From NCBI GenBank assembly GCA_034411135.1, contig DAOUMN010000028.1:38048-102047 (forward strand): DNA of 64,000 nucleotides. The letters run 5' to 3'. Position numbers and translations under genes: made by a program. The stretch comes from Bellilinea sp034411135 (GTDB taxonomy: Bacteria > Chloroflexota > Anaerolineae > Anaerolineales > Anaerolineaceae). The notes under the pieces are model-generated. The model was not told the origin of the DNA. It worked only from the letters and a program-made list of their open reading frames with translations, and ran no database searches. Below are positions 35,016 to 44,752 of the stretch, piece by piece (within the stretch, counting starts at the first letter, position 1; each line of letters starts with the position of its first letter).

Positions 35016-36484
35016 CCCGCACTGTGCAGTTCAGCCAGTTTTTTTTCTTTTTTACGGCGCTGGTCAATAGCCAGCGCCAGCACGGCGATCAGCGTTGAAA
35101 CCAATACCACTCCGGCAGCGATGCGGTAGGTCATTTGAATGCCGCTGACCAGTGCAGCAGATGCAGCCGCGGTGATTTCTGTACCGGCAGGCAGCCGCGC
35201 AGATGCCAACACGCTGGCGGTGAACAACGTGCCCATCAGCGGCAAGCCGGTGGTCTGCCCAAGTGTACGCGAAAGTACCAGCAGTCCGGATCCGATCCCC
35301 AGCCTTTCACGCGGGATGATGCCCATCACCGCGCTGTTGTTGGGAGCCTGGAATAAACCCATGCCGATGCCGAGCAGCAGAGTGCGGGGAAAGAATTCCA
35401 GCGGGCTCAAACCAGTCTGCACGGTCGAAAGCGCCAGACAGCCAGCAACGATCACCAACAGCCCCACCAGGCTAATCACCCGCGAGCCAAAGCGGTCCGA
35501 AAGGGCACCTGCCAGGGGCGCGATTACCCCCATGCCAATCGGGTGCACCATCATTAACACCCCCACTAGCGTGGAGGGAAAGCCGAGCACCAGTTCCATG
35601 TAAAAAGGCAGGATGAAGAAGCCAGCCAGTACAATAAAAACCAGAAATGCCATCAGCAGGTTCAGGCTGAAGAGAATGTTGGTAAACAACTTGAGATCCA
35701 CCATTGGCTGGTCGGTGCGCATTTCAACCCGCAGGAACAATGCCAACCCAAGCGCGGCAGCCACCAGCGCGGCGAGGACCACTGGCTGTCCGAAACCCAT
35801 TTGCTGCCCGCTGGTCATGCCAAAGGCATATAAAGCCAGAGTCAGGAACAACAGCGCGCCGCCCCAATGATCGAAGCGCTGGTGCGCTCGTGAAGGTGGC
35901 AGATTGGGGATAAAGCGGGTGACAATTGCCAATGCCAGCATACCGACCGGCAGATTAACCAGGAAGATCCAATGCCAGGACGCCAGACCGAGAATTAAGC
36001 CACCCAGTGGCGGTCCGACGGCGATGCCAATCGAAACGATGCTGCCCATAATTCCTAGTGCACGTCCACGCTCGCTGGACGGGAATATTTCGGTGATCAT
36101 GGCGATTCCTAGTGCCTGGGTAAACGCAGCGCCGAGTCCCTGAACGGCGCGGAAAACGATCAGCCATTCGATGGTTGTGGCGGAAGCGCACAAAGCCGAG
36201 CCCAGAGTGAACACCACCAGCCCGCCCGTATACAGGCGTTTTTTGTCGTACATATCCCCCAGCCGAGCTGCGCCGAGCAGAAGCGAGGTAATGATCAGGA
36301 CATAGGCGAGTACCACCCATTGCACCTGGGCAAACCCCGTATTGAACAGTTTGACAAACGCCGGCAGCGAGATGTTGACAATGCTGCTGTCGATGGTTAC
36401 CATCAACACGCCCATGCCGACCCCCAATAATGCCAGCCACCGTCCTGGGACGGCATGAATGGAAGGGGTAGGGGTATGCATCAA
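35012..36484 (-). CDS. MFS drug transporter, DHA2 (EmrB/QacA) type
   Basis: A 490-residue, 14-helix drug:H+ antiporter. Helix 1 shows MVTIDSSIVNISLPAF (the D-x-T/S-I-V-N-[V/I]-[A/S]-LP motif of DHA2). The loop motif is ARLGDMYDKKRLYTGG, and antiporter motif C is GIAVGPPLGGLI. It starts 42 bases after the OmpR-type regulator, so the regulator probably controls it. Substrate unknown. Two adjacent ATGs are available (36484, 36481). Confidence 0.88.
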   Translation of the reverse strand: MMHTPTPSIHAVPGRWLALLGVGMGVLMVTIDSSIVNISLPAFVKLFNTGFAQVQWVVLAYVLIITSLLLGAARLGDMYDKKRLYTGGLVVFTLGSALCASATTIEWLIVFRAVQGLGAAFTQALGIAMITEIFPSSERGRALGIMGSIVSIGIAVGPPLGGLILGLASWHWIFLVNLPVGMLALAIVTRFIPNLPPSRAHQRFDHWGGALLFLTLALYAFGMTSGQQMGFGQPVVLAALVAAALGLALFLRVEMRTDQPMVDLKLFTNILFSLNLLMAFLVFIVLAGFFILPFYMELVLGFPSTLVGVLMMVHPIGMGVIAPLAGALSDRFGSRVISLVGLLVIVAGCLALSTVQTGLSPLEFFPRTLLLGIGMGLFQAPNNSAVMGIIPRERLGIGSGLLVLSRTLGQTTGLPLMGTLFTASVLASARLPAGTEITAAASAALVSGIQMTYRIAAGVVLVSTLIAVLALAIDQRRKKEKKLAELHSAG

Positions 36485-36526
36485 AACGGATAAACAGGCA
36501 GCAGGTGAAGTTTGTTGGATAGCCGG

Positions 36527-37240
36527 TTATTTATCAGGGATGAAGGAATAACCGTTCTCGGTACGGATGACGATACGCGGCGATTGAGCATCTTCTTCCA
36601 GCTTGTTTTGCAGGCTGCGCACGGTGTTCTCGACCAGTGCCTGCATGGTGCGCTGGGGAAGCATTTCCTTACCCCAGCCCGCCTCGTAGAGCGAGGGGAG
36701 TGGCACCTCCACGTAGGCGTTATCCATCAGACACGACAACAGTCGGGCTTCGTTGGGGTTGAGATCGAGGACGATGCCGCCCCGGACGAGCGTGTTGTTA
36801 CTCAGATCGAGTTTATAATCTGAAGTCCAGGCGGGAGCTTCCGTTGCCTCGGTCAGCGGAAGAGCGCGAGCCAATCGGTCGATGCGCTCGATCAGTTTTG
36901 CCATAGCGAAAGGTTTGACGATGTAATCGTCCGCACCCATCAGGTAGCTTTGTTCCATGATGCCCGCATCTGAAAGGGCGGTGAGCATGATAACCGGCGC
37001 GCTGGAAACCTGGCGGATCGATTCGAGGGTGCTCAAACCGTCCACTTCTGGCATCATAATGTCGAGCAGGATGATATCGAAGGTTTCATGTTCGAGCAAG
37101 GTCAGCGCAGCTCTTCCGTGACCGGTGGTTTGAATTTTATGCCCCGCCTTTTCGATGATCATCGTGATCAGATGGCGGGTATCCGCATCGTCATCCACCA
37201 GAAGAATTCTGAGTTTACGGCTTGGTTTGGCACTTGACAT
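36527..37240 (-). CDS. OmpR-type response regulator (no adjacent kinase)
   Basis: A 237-residue two-domain regulator. The receiver domain (residues 10-125) has the acidic pocket D16/D17, phospho-acceptor D60, T87 and K109, all intact. The C-terminal DNA-binding domain is winged-helix, but its sequence is not a standard Trans_reg_C (LNPNEARLLSCLMD, TMQALVENTVRSLQNKLE, IRTENGYSFIPDK), though the final hairpin fits. No histidine kinase gene is adjacent, so its partner is elsewhere. It is the first gene of a unit with the DHA2 transporter. Confidence 0.87.
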   Translation of the reverse strand: MSSAKPSRKLRILLVDDDADTRHLITMIIEKAGHKIQTTGHGRAALTLLEHETFDIILLDIMMPEVDGLSTLESIRQVSSAPVIMLTALSDAGIMEQSYLMGADDYIVKPFAMAKLIERIDRLARALPLTEATEAPAWTSDYKLDLSNNTLVRGGIVLDLNPNEARLLSCLMDNAYVEVPLPSLYEAGWGKEMLPQRTMQALVENTVRSLQNKLEEDAQSPRIVIRTENGYSFIPDK

Positions 37241-37391
37241 GATTTTATCCTCCCGGCATGAACACCGTGCCGCCTGATCCGGGTGTATCTTTTCTTGATA
37301 ATTTACTTAGGTAATTGTAGATAGGTTCGGGTAAAAAGGCAAGTTGGTTAGGATTGCAATTCGATTGGTCGGGTATGGTAAAATCGCTGCC

Positions 37392-38504
37392 ATGAAAGCA
37401 AAGAAAAATGAACATTCCCCCGAAGCCCTTGACAGCCGCGTTCTCCGGCTTGTCCGCGTGGGTGGCAGCCATCGTGAAATTGGCCGCCAGATTGGCGAAG
37501 AATGCCGCGAACAAATCCTTCACAGTATCGAGAATGCCCGCCAGCTGCTGGCAGACGCGTATGACAGCCTGCAATTGGATTGGGATGGCGCTTTGATTCA
37601 GGCGCGCAAGTACATGCCCTTTGCCGAAGAACGTTATCCACAATATGTGGAGGAAATGCGCGGAATGGCAGAAGGCGCCAGGGTGTCGCTGGATGACCTT
37701 GGCGTGCTCAATGCGATGGAAGCGGTGACCATGGACGCACTGCACCTGACCAAGTGTACCAGCATTGCCGTCAGCCAGGAACGCACGACCAACGAGCGTG
37801 TGCTTCTGGCACATAATGAGGACTGGCTGCCCGAAGACGAAGCGGATGTTTACCTGCTGCACGTCACCCCGGACGATGAACCACCTTTTCTGGCGATGAC
37901 CTACGGCGGTTTACTGCCCAATATTGGCTTCAATGCGTATGGGATCGCTCAATGCTGCGATTCGGTCTATCCAACCGACAGTCGGATCGGTATTCCGCGC
38001 ATCCTGGTTTCGCGGGCGGTATTGGCGGCAAAAACGCCCGGTGAGGCGATCCGCCACATGCTAATTCCGCAGCGTGCGGCGGGTTACAATCACTTGCTGG
38101 CTCACGAGAGTGGAGAAATTTACTCGGTGGAGGTTTCGGCGCGTCAGTTTGCTATTCTCTCGGCGGAGAACGGTGCGATGGTGCACACCAACCATTACCT
38201 GGATGAGCAGATGCGCAAGATCGAAAGTGAGCCGGATGAACTGATCAGCACGCGGGTGCGATACCTGCGCGCTAAACGCTTGCTTGCCCAAACCGAACAA
38301 CACACCATCCGCTCACTGCAGGCAATCCAAAAGGATCATGTCAATCATCCTGACTCAATTTGTAACCATGCCGAAACCGGTGATCCCCTCGACCGTGAAA
38401 AAACGATTACCGCCTTGACCATTGATCTGACCAACCGCCAAATGCATGCCTGCTGGGGCAATCCTTGCCGGAGCGTATTTTCCACTTACCAACTGGACGC
38501 ATAG
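37392..38504 (+). CDS. C45-family peptidase/acyltransferase-like Ntn hydrolase
   Basis: A 370-residue protein of the peptidase C45 family (relatives of acyl-CoA:6-aminopenicillanate acyltransferase). The likely autocatalytic nucleophile is C122 in KCTSIAV; the following HNEDW and YGGLLPNIGFNAYGIAQCCDS fit the family's Ntn-hydrolase core. The N-terminal ~120 residues would be cut off on self-activation, though the residue before Cys is Lys rather than the more frequent Gly. Substrate is unknown. TAAAAT ends 7 bases before the ATG and there is no Shine-Dalgarno, so the message may be leaderless. Confidence 0.8.
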   Translation: MKAKKNEHSPEALDSRVLRLVRVGGSHREIGRQIGEECREQILHSIENARQLLADAYDSLQLDWDGALIQARKYMPFAEERYPQYVEEMRGMAEGARVSLDDLGVLNAMEAVTMDALHLTKCTSIAVSQERTTNERVLLAHNEDWLPEDEADVYLLHVTPDDEPPFLAMTYGGLLPNIGFNAYGIAQCCDSVYPTDSRIGIPRILVSRAVLAAKTPGEAIRHMLIPQRAAGYNHLLAHESGEIYSVEVSARQFAILSAENGAMVHTNHYLDEQMRKIESEPDELISTRVRYLRAKRLLAQTEQHTIRSLQAIQKDHVNHPDSICNHAETGDPLDREKTITALTIDLTNRQMHACWGNPCRSVFSTYQLDA

Positions 38505-38507
38505 TCA

Positions 38508-39500
38508 ATGAACACCCTCAAATCAAATCACGACCCTGCGGCATTCCAGCCGCGATCTTTGCTAGACTACCTCGGCTTGAGCCTACGCGGATTCTTAATG
38601 GGCACCGCTGACGCCGTCCCGGGTGTATCCGGTGGCACAGTTGCGCTGCTGGTTGGTATTTACGAGGAGTTGATTCAATCCATCCGTGCGGTTGCAAACC
38701 TGAAACATCTCAAGCGGGTGGTTAAGCTGCAATTCCGAGCGCTGCTGGCGGATCTGCCGTGGAAGTTCCTGCTGGCACTCGTGGTGGGCATTTTCGCCGG
38801 GGCGATCACCCTTGCGCACGTGCTTGAAAACCTGCTTCAGTCCCATCCGTTGTTCGTCTGGGCGTTCTTCTTTGGGCTGGTGGCTGCTTCAGCCATTGTC
38901 GTTTCACGGCGGGTGCGAAAATGGAATGTGATTACCATGGCGCTGCTGGTGGCAGGCACGGTCACCACCTATTTTGTGGTTGGACTTGTGCCGGTGAAGA
39001 CCCCCGATACGCTGTTTGCATTTTTCTTGAGCGGGATGATTGCAATTTGTGCCATGATCCTGCCGGGGATTTCCGGGGCATTCATTTTGGTGTTGTTAGG
39101 AAAATATGAACAGATTCTTGCCGCAGTTACCGGTTTCGATATTCTTCGTCTGGGGGTCTTTTTACTCGGGGCGGTGGTCGGAATTTCTCTTTTTGCGCAG
39201 GTGCTCGGCTGGCTGTTCCGCCGCTATCACGATGCGACCATTGCCTTGATGATTGGCTTGATGGTTGGCTCGCTGCGCCGTTTGTGGCCCTGGAAAGAAT
39301 TGCAACCCTTCCCTGGTGAAGCGCTGCCGCAGGAATTAAGCCAATCACTGACCAATATCCTCCCGCAGTGGAGTATCGAAACGGCGACTGTCACTGCGAT
39401 GGCGTTGGCTGGCTTTTTGCTGGTCTTGATTCTGGAAGGGTGGGCACATCGCCGCAAGGCGGAAAGCGTAGCAGCAACAGCCGCGCCAGATCATCAATAG
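38508..39500 (+). CDS. DUF368 polyprenyl-phosphate translocase (PopT-like)
   Basis: A 330-residue membrane protein of about ten helices belonging to DUF368. The N-terminal GFLMGTADAVPGVSGGTVALLVGIYEEL and the central GMIAICAMILPGISGAFILVLLGKY are the paired PG[V/I]SG repeats of the family. DUF368 proteins recycle undecaprenyl phosphate across the cytoplasmic membrane for cell-wall synthesis. The ATG lies 3 bases after the C45 gene's stop, so the two are co-translated. Confidence 0.92.
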   Translation: MNTLKSNHDPAAFQPRSLLDYLGLSLRGFLMGTADAVPGVSGGTVALLVGIYEELIQSIRAVANLKHLKRVVKLQFRALLADLPWKFLLALVVGIFAGAITLAHVLENLLQSHPLFVWAFFFGLVAASAIVVSRRVRKWNVITMALLVAGTVTTYFVVGLVPVKTPDTLFAFFLSGMIAICAMILPGISGAFILVLLGKYEQILAAVTGFDILRLGVFLLGAVVGISLFAQVLGWLFRRYHDATIALMIGLMVGSLRRLWPWKELQPFPGEALPQELSQSLTNILPQWSIETATVTAMALAGFLLVLILEGWAHRRKAESVAATAAPDHQ

Positions 39501-39519
39501 AGCTTCGGGAGAGTTCTCT

Positions 39520-40467
39520 ATGTACCCTGCCTGTTCGAGATGGGAAAGACAACCTTTTGCGCATACATATTCGATCGTGGCACGGGATGAGTACAGTGGT
39601 GAAATGGGTGTTGCGGTACAATCCCACTGGTTTTCGGTTGGCTCGATAGTCGCCTGGGGCGAAGCCGGGGTGGGGGTTGTGGCTACCCAGTCGCTGGTCG
39701 AAGCCTCCTATGGGCCTCAAGGATTGCTGCTGATGCGGGCGGGTGTTCCTGCACAAGCCGCGCTGGACGCGCTGTTGGCGGCTGACGAGGGGCGTGAAGT
39801 TCGCCAGATTGCCATGCTGGATGCCAACGGCAGGATTGGCGTGCACACCGGCGGGCGCTGCATTGCCGAAGCTGGTCACGAAAGCGGACACGGTTTTTCC
39901 GCCCAGGCAAATATGATGGCATCCTCCACGGTGTGGTCAGCAATGGCGGAGGCATTTCGCAGCGGCAGCGGTGACCTGGCAGAACGCCTGATGCTGGCGT
40001 TGGAAGCTGCTCAAGCGGAGGGCGGTGATTTGCGCGGTCAGCAAAGCGCCTGCCTGCTGGTGGTTGGCGGCGAACGCAGCGAAAAGCCCTGGCAAGGGGT
40101 CAAGGTGAATTTGCGCGTGGAAGATCATCCCCAGCCGTTATCGGAGCTGCGCCGGCTGCTGCATGTTCACCGCGCTTACGAAAAAATGAATGAGGGCGAT
40201 GCGCGCCTGGCTGCCGGTGAAATGGAAGCCGCAATGCAGGCTTACCAGTCTGCTGCAGCCATGTTGCCGGAGAATGAGGAAATTCTTTTCTGGCAGGCGG
40301 TTACCCTGGCGGATATTGGGCGGACGGCGGAAGCGCTGTCATTGTTTAGGGATATTTTCCGCCGTAATCCAGCCTGGGCGCGGATGATTCAACGCCTGCC
40401 ACCCTCCGGCTTTTTACGCGATGATCCGGAGTTGATGACGCAGATCCTGGCGCAGTCCATCTCGTGA
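39520..40467 (+). CDS. DUF1028 protein with C-terminal TPR-like tail
   Basis: A 315-residue protein. Residues 10-215 are DUF1028, an Ntn-hydrolase-like family: HTYSIVARDEYSGEMGVAVQSHWFSVG, WGEAGVGVVATQ, and later GHGFSAQANMM. The extra C-terminal ~90 residues form helix pairs like TPR repeats (AYEKMNEGDARLAAGEMEAAMQAYQSAAAMLPEN, FWQAVTLADIGRTAEALSLF). Biochemical activity is unknown. An alternative later start would begin at SIVARD. It follows DUF368 with a 19-base gap. Confidence 0.82.
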   Translation: MYPACSRWERQPFAHTYSIVARDEYSGEMGVAVQSHWFSVGSIVAWGEAGVGVVATQSLVEASYGPQGLLLMRAGVPAQAALDALLAADEGREVRQIAMLDANGRIGVHTGGRCIAEAGHESGHGFSAQANMMASSTVWSAMAEAFRSGSGDLAERLMLALEAAQAEGGDLRGQQSACLLVVGGERSEKPWQGVKVNLRVEDHPQPLSELRRLLHVHRAYEKMNEGDARLAAGEMEAAMQAYQSAAAMLPENEEILFWQAVTLADIGRTAEALSLFRDIFRRNPAWARMIQRLPPSGFLRDDPELMTQILAQSIS

Positions 40468-40559
40468 GGGGAAGTTTGCTGGGCTGGCACAGAAATTGCA
40501 TTCACAGGGTGAAGGTATAATAAACCTGTTGAAAATTTGATTGCCCTGAAGGCTGACCT

Positions 40560-42998
40560 GTGTTCGATCTGAGCGTTTTCAAATACAACCGACTGGAAGG
40601 CAAGGAATCGGCGGAGTTGCCTGGTCTCCATACCAGCATGCCGCCAAAGCGAACGGCGCGCGGCAGGGAGAAAGACCGCCTCGTGGTTTTTTTGCAGCTC
40701 GGCGAACGTGGTTCTGTGCTGCAAGGTGCGCCGCTTGAACTACTGGAAAAATTGAGCCAGGTGTACTTCTCCACGCGTGGTACGGTGACCAACGCGCTTA
40801 AAACCGTTACTGAACAGGTAAATGAACGCTTGCTGGCGCGCAATCTACGCCAGGCAAAAGAGGGCAACCCGGTGTTGGGCTGGCTGGTGCTGGCGGTGCT
40901 GCACGATGACATGCTCTACCTGGCGCAGTCCGGTCCGGTGCACTCGTTCGTCATCACCCGCCAGGGCGTACAGCATTATCATGATCCGGTCGGCGCAGGA
41001 CGAGGCTTGGGGGTCAGCCGGTCAGTGTCTGTGCGTTTTTACCGCAGTCCATTCAAGCCCGGTGATCTGGCACTACTCAGCGCGCACCCGGCTCAACACT
41101 GGACAGTCGAATCATTAACCGGAAGTGGACAATTATCCCTGGATAATCTGCGTCGCCGCCTGCTTACTCAGGCAGGCAGTAATCTGTGTTTTGTCATGTT
41201 GCGCACCCGCAGCGGTTCAGGAATAATTCACAGCCATGTACTGCGTTCCGGTGAATCTGCCCCACCTGCGCCCTTGCTGATTGCTGAGGGGGCAGATGAA
41301 AGCATCCCACCCCTGGCAGATCAGCCGTCTGAGCAGGAGAAGGGGCGCAAGCCGGTTTACCTGGGGGGCAGAAAACCTGTCCAGATTGACCGCCCAACAG
41401 CCAGTAACCCAGTGCAAGGTCTGGCAGCCCGGTTGAGCGCCGCGTTTACGCGTGATAAACCGCCAGCAAAGACGGAACCGGTTGCCGACGAGCCGCTCAC
41501 CCTGCTCACCAATCCACCCCAGGAGCAGGCTGCTGCCGTGGTGCAGACGCCCTCAGAATCTCCACTTGCGGAGCAGGTCATTGAAACTGTGCTGCCTCAT
41601 CCCGCGGCAGGTAAAATCTCAACCCCGGTTGTGCGTCCGCCATCGCCCACCGGCAGGCGTGTGCGCGGCTTTGCCGCGCGGCTGGTCAACGGTTGGTTGG
41701 CAGCGCGCCGTAAAGCAGCAGACAGCTTGTCGCGCCTGACGGCGCGCATTTTACCGGGCAAAGCCGAACGGTTACCGGCATTATCCAATTCAGCCATGCT
41801 GTTCATTGCCATTATCGTACCGATTTTGGTGGTTGCTATTGCCACTACGGCTTATGTCCAGCAGGGGCGCGGCGACCAGCATCGCGCGCTGGTAGCGCAA
41901 GCCGAACAAATGGCAGCCCAGGCTGCCAGCCAGAGTGATCCTGTGCTCAAACGGGTTAATTACGAAGCTGCGCTGAACTATTTGGACCAGTCGGAGGAAT
42001 TTGGACAGTCGGAAAATATGCGCAGACTGCGCTCTGAAATATTTACTGCTTTGGACCAGCTCGAAGGCATCCGCCGTCTTTCTTTCTCACCGGTTCTTTC
42101 CACCGTATTCGATCCGGCAGTCAAAATCAAACAGATTGTCTCCAGCCCGGCAGAAGATCTTTACCTGCTGGATGGGGAAAGCGGGCGGGTGATCCGCCTG
42201 GTGTATACCCGTCCGGGTTATGAAATCGATTCACGTTTTTCGTGTGGGCCGATTATGATCGGCAACCTGATCATCGGTCCATTGGTGGATATTGTTGCCG
42301 CGCCGGTGCCCAATCGATTAGATGCGGTGGTGATGGGGATCGATGCATTTGGCAATCTGTTGTATTGCTCGCTGGATACAGCCAAAACTACCGCTACTCG
42401 TCTTAATCCACCGGATGCGGGTTGGGGCAGTATCCGTGCCATGGTTTATTCACCCGGTTTGCTGCACATTCTGGATAACCGCTCCAACGCCGTGTGGCGA
42501 TTTGAGGGGGTGGGAATTGAATTCAACGATCCTCTTGCCGGTCCGCGCCTGTTCTTTGGCAATGCTGTCCCCGATTTGGCGAACGCAGTGGATATTACCA
42601 TTTACCAGGACGATTTATACATTCTCAAGGAAGACGGCAGTCTGGTGCTTTGCACATACAGCAGCATTAGTTCCACGCCTACCCGTTGCAGTGATCCATA
42701 TCCTTACCGAATGACCCGTGGCAGTGAGCCGGTGGAGGAAGTAAAGACCCTGGGAGTCAATCTGGCGCAAATCCAGTCGATCCAGCCACCCGAACCATCG
42801 CTCTACTTCCTCGATCCAGCCACACCGGCTATCTTCCAGTTTAGCCTGGGGATGACCTTTGTGCAGGAGATTCGCCCGCGTCAGGGTGGCGACGTAACGT
42901 TGCCCGCTCGATCGGTGAGTGCTTTCCGGGTCACCCAGGCACGCAACCTGGTGCTTGCTTACGGCAACCAGGTGTTTGTGGCTTCTCTGTCGCAATAA
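40560..42998 (+). CDS. Large membrane protein with degenerate PP2C-like and beta-propeller-like domains
   Basis: An 812-residue protein. Residues 1-220 resemble a PP2C phosphatase scaffold (PVLGWLVLAVLHDDMLYLAQSGPVHSFVI, GLGVS, FKPGDLALLSA), but I find no metal-binding Asp set, so it is probably inactive. A Pro-rich linker follows, then a basic stretch, one transmembrane helix (about 415-435, SAMLFIAIIVPILVVAIATTA) and an external region of six to seven beta-sheet repeats (DLYLLDGESGRVIRL, LLHILDNRSNAVWRF, LYILKEDGSLVLC, LYFLDPATPAIFQF). The start is GTG with GAAGG upstream; TATAAT at 40516-40521 is a probable -10. Comparable proteins occur in Chloroflexota, role unknown. Confidence 0.7.
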   Translation: MFDLSVFKYNRLEGKESAELPGLHTSMPPKRTARGREKDRLVVFLQLGERGSVLQGAPLELLEKLSQVYFSTRGTVTNALKTVTEQVNERLLARNLRQAKEGNPVLGWLVLAVLHDDMLYLAQSGPVHSFVITRQGVQHYHDPVGAGRGLGVSRSVSVRFYRSPFKPGDLALLSAHPAQHWTVESLTGSGQLSLDNLRRRLLTQAGSNLCFVMLRTRSGSGIIHSHVLRSGESAPPAPLLIAEGADESIPPLADQPSEQEKGRKPVYLGGRKPVQIDRPTASNPVQGLAARLSAAFTRDKPPAKTEPVADEPLTLLTNPPQEQAAAVVQTPSESPLAEQVIETVLPHPAAGKISTPVVRPPSPTGRRVRGFAARLVNGWLAARRKAADSLSRLTARILPGKAERLPALSNSAMLFIAIIVPILVVAIATTAYVQQGRGDQHRALVAQAEQMAAQAASQSDPVLKRVNYEAALNYLDQSEEFGQSENMRRLRSEIFTALDQLEGIRRLSFSPVLSTVFDPAVKIKQIVSSPAEDLYLLDGESGRVIRLVYTRPGYEIDSRFSCGPIMIGNLIIGPLVDIVAAPVPNRLDAVVMGIDAFGNLLYCSLDTAKTTATRLNPPDAGWGSIRAMVYSPGLLHILDNRSNAVWRFEGVGIEFNDPLAGPRLFFGNAVPDLANAVDITIYQDDLYILKEDGSLVLCTYSSISSTPTRCSDPYPYRMTRGSEPVEEVKTLGVNLAQIQSIQPPEPSLYFLDPATPAIFQFSLGMTFVQEIRPRQGGDVTLPARSVSAFRVTQARNLVLAYGNQVFVASLSQ

Positions 42999-43011
42999 AA
43001 ACGCCAGTGGC

Positions 43012-44742
43012 TTAAGCGCCGCTGCGGTGTTGCAACCAGCGGCGGATTTCTTTCGGCTGCCAGGTGTTGAGCACCTGAGCAGCGGTGAGACCTGCCCGGC
43101 GGGCAACCGAAACGCCGTACTCCGCCAGGTCGAAGTCAGTCGGACTGTGCGCATCGGTGTTGATGGTCAGTAAAATGCCCAGTTGCGCTGCGCGGCGGGC
43201 GTGGACTTCGTCCAGGTCGAGGCGCGAGGGGTTGGCGTTGATTTCCAGCGCAACACCGGCATCCTGCGCGGCAGTCAGGACAGCTTCCCAGTCGAGATCG
43301 GCACCTTCGCGGTTAGGCAGCAGCCGCCCGCTGGGGTGACCGATGATGTCCACATGCGGATTGTGAATGGCTTTGAGCAGGCGGGCAGTAATTTCCTCGC
43401 GGGGCTGTCGCAAACTGACATGCAGTGAAGCAATTACCAGGTCGAGTTCTGCCAGTACCTCGTCCGGATAATCCAGGCTGCCATCGGCTTTGATTTCCAC
43501 CTCCGCGCCTTGCAACAGGATAAAATCCTCCCCCAGTTCTGCCTGGATGGCGTTAATCTCGCGGCGCTGCTGGCGCAGCCGTTCGGGATTCAGCCCGTTG
43601 GCAACGCCAAGTGACTGGGTATGGTCGGTGACTGCCAGCATCTTCAGACCGCGCGAACGGGCGGCACGCGCCATATCGGCAATACTCAGTGCGCCGTCGC
43701 TCCAGGTGGAGTGACTGTGCAATTCAGCATTGAGATTGGCAGTGGTTATCAAAGGCGGTAGGTTGTGTTCCAGCGCGGCTTGAATTTCACCGCGGTCTTC
43801 GCGCAATTCGGGTGGTATCCAATCCAATCCCAGCGCGTTATAGACCTCCTCTTCGCCGGCAAAAGTCAATTCGTTGCCATCTGTGGTGGTCAGGCAGCGT
43901 TCAGACAGGGATAAACCCTTGCGCTGTGCCAATTCGCGCAGGCGAACGTTGTGATCCTTGGAGCCGGTGACGAATTGCAACAGCGTACCAAACCGCTCAC
44001 GCGGCTGCAACCACAGTTGAATCTTCAATCCGTTGGACAGCTCAACGCTGGATTTGTTCTCCCCATTGCCCAGCACGCGGGTCACTTCGGGGTGGTTGAC
44101 GAAAGCCTGCATAACGGTTGCCGGATCTTGAGCGGCAGCCACAAGGTCAAGGTCACCGATGGTTGCACGCCAGCGGCGCAGACTGCCAGCTGCCTCGGCA
44201 ACGTACACGCCGGGCAATGCCCGCAGCCATTCCAGCCAGCGCAGCCCAATTGGGCGAACCGTGCCCAGCAGCATGCGCTTGCTGCGCCTCTTGATCGATT
44301 CGATTCCTGCCAGGATGCGCTGTTCGGATTTTTCACCCATTCCCGGCAGACGGCGCAGATGACCATCGTGGGCAGCGGATTCCAGATCCGCCAGCGAGGT
44401 AATTCCGGCTTGTTTCCAGAACAGGGCAACTTTTTTGGGTCCAACATCTGGGACTTCCAGGATCTCCAGCAGGCTGGGGGGCACTTCCTGCTCCAGACGT
44501 TCGAGAAATTCAAGCCTGCCGATGGTGAGCAGTTCGGTAATTTTTTCAGCAATGGCTTTACCCACGCCGGGAATATTGGTCAGTTTACCCTGGCGGAGCA
44601 CATCGGCGGCTTCCTGTGGGTAGGCGCGCAGACTTTCGGCGGCGCGGCGGTAGGCAAGGGTAATGTAGACCACTTCGCCTTTGATTTCCAGTAAATTAGC
44701 GATGCGTTCGAAAATGTCTGCCAGTTGCTGATTGTTCATCAT
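43012..44742 (-). CDS. polX: DNA polymerase/3'-5' exonuclease PolX
   Basis: A 576-residue family-X DNA polymerase with a PHP domain. The N-terminal helix-hairpin-helix segments bind DNA (TNIPGVGKAIAEKI, VPDVGPKKVALFW, LPGMGEKSEQRI). The nucleotidyl-transfer core is GSLRRWRATIGDLDLV (about 182-197), with the GDLDLV acidic pair. The PHP domain begins at LNAELHSHSTWSDGAL and includes AVTDHT, GAEVEI, DIIGHPSGR and TDAHS, which carry the metal-dependent 3'-5' exonuclease/AP-endonuclease site. It acts in base-excision and end repair. It starts 10 bases after the epoxide-hydrolase-like gene. AGGAACG precedes the first of two ATGs. Confidence 0.95.
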   Translation of the reverse strand: MMNNQQLADIFERIANLLEIKGEVVYITLAYRRAAESLRAYPQEAADVLRQGKLTNIPGVGKAIAEKITELLTIGRLEFLERLEQEVPPSLLEILEVPDVGPKKVALFWKQAGITSLADLESAAHDGHLRRLPGMGEKSEQRILAGIESIKRRSKRMLLGTVRPIGLRWLEWLRALPGVYVAEAAGSLRRWRATIGDLDLVAAAQDPATVMQAFVNHPEVTRVLGNGENKSSVELSNGLKIQLWLQPRERFGTLLQFVTGSKDHNVRLRELAQRKGLSLSERCLTTTDGNELTFAGEEEVYNALGLDWIPPELREDRGEIQAALEHNLPPLITTANLNAELHSHSTWSDGALSIADMARAARSRGLKMLAVTDHTQSLGVANGLNPERLRQQRREINAIQAELGEDFILLQGAEVEIKADGSLDYPDEVLAELDLVIASLHVSLRQPREEITARLLKAIHNPHVDIIGHPSGRLLPNREGADLDWEAVLTAAQDAGVALEINANPSRLDLDEVHARRAAQLGILLTINTDAHSPTDFDLAEYGVSVARRAGLTAAQVLNTWQPKEIRRWLQHRSGA

Positions 44743-44752
44743 CGTTCCTATG

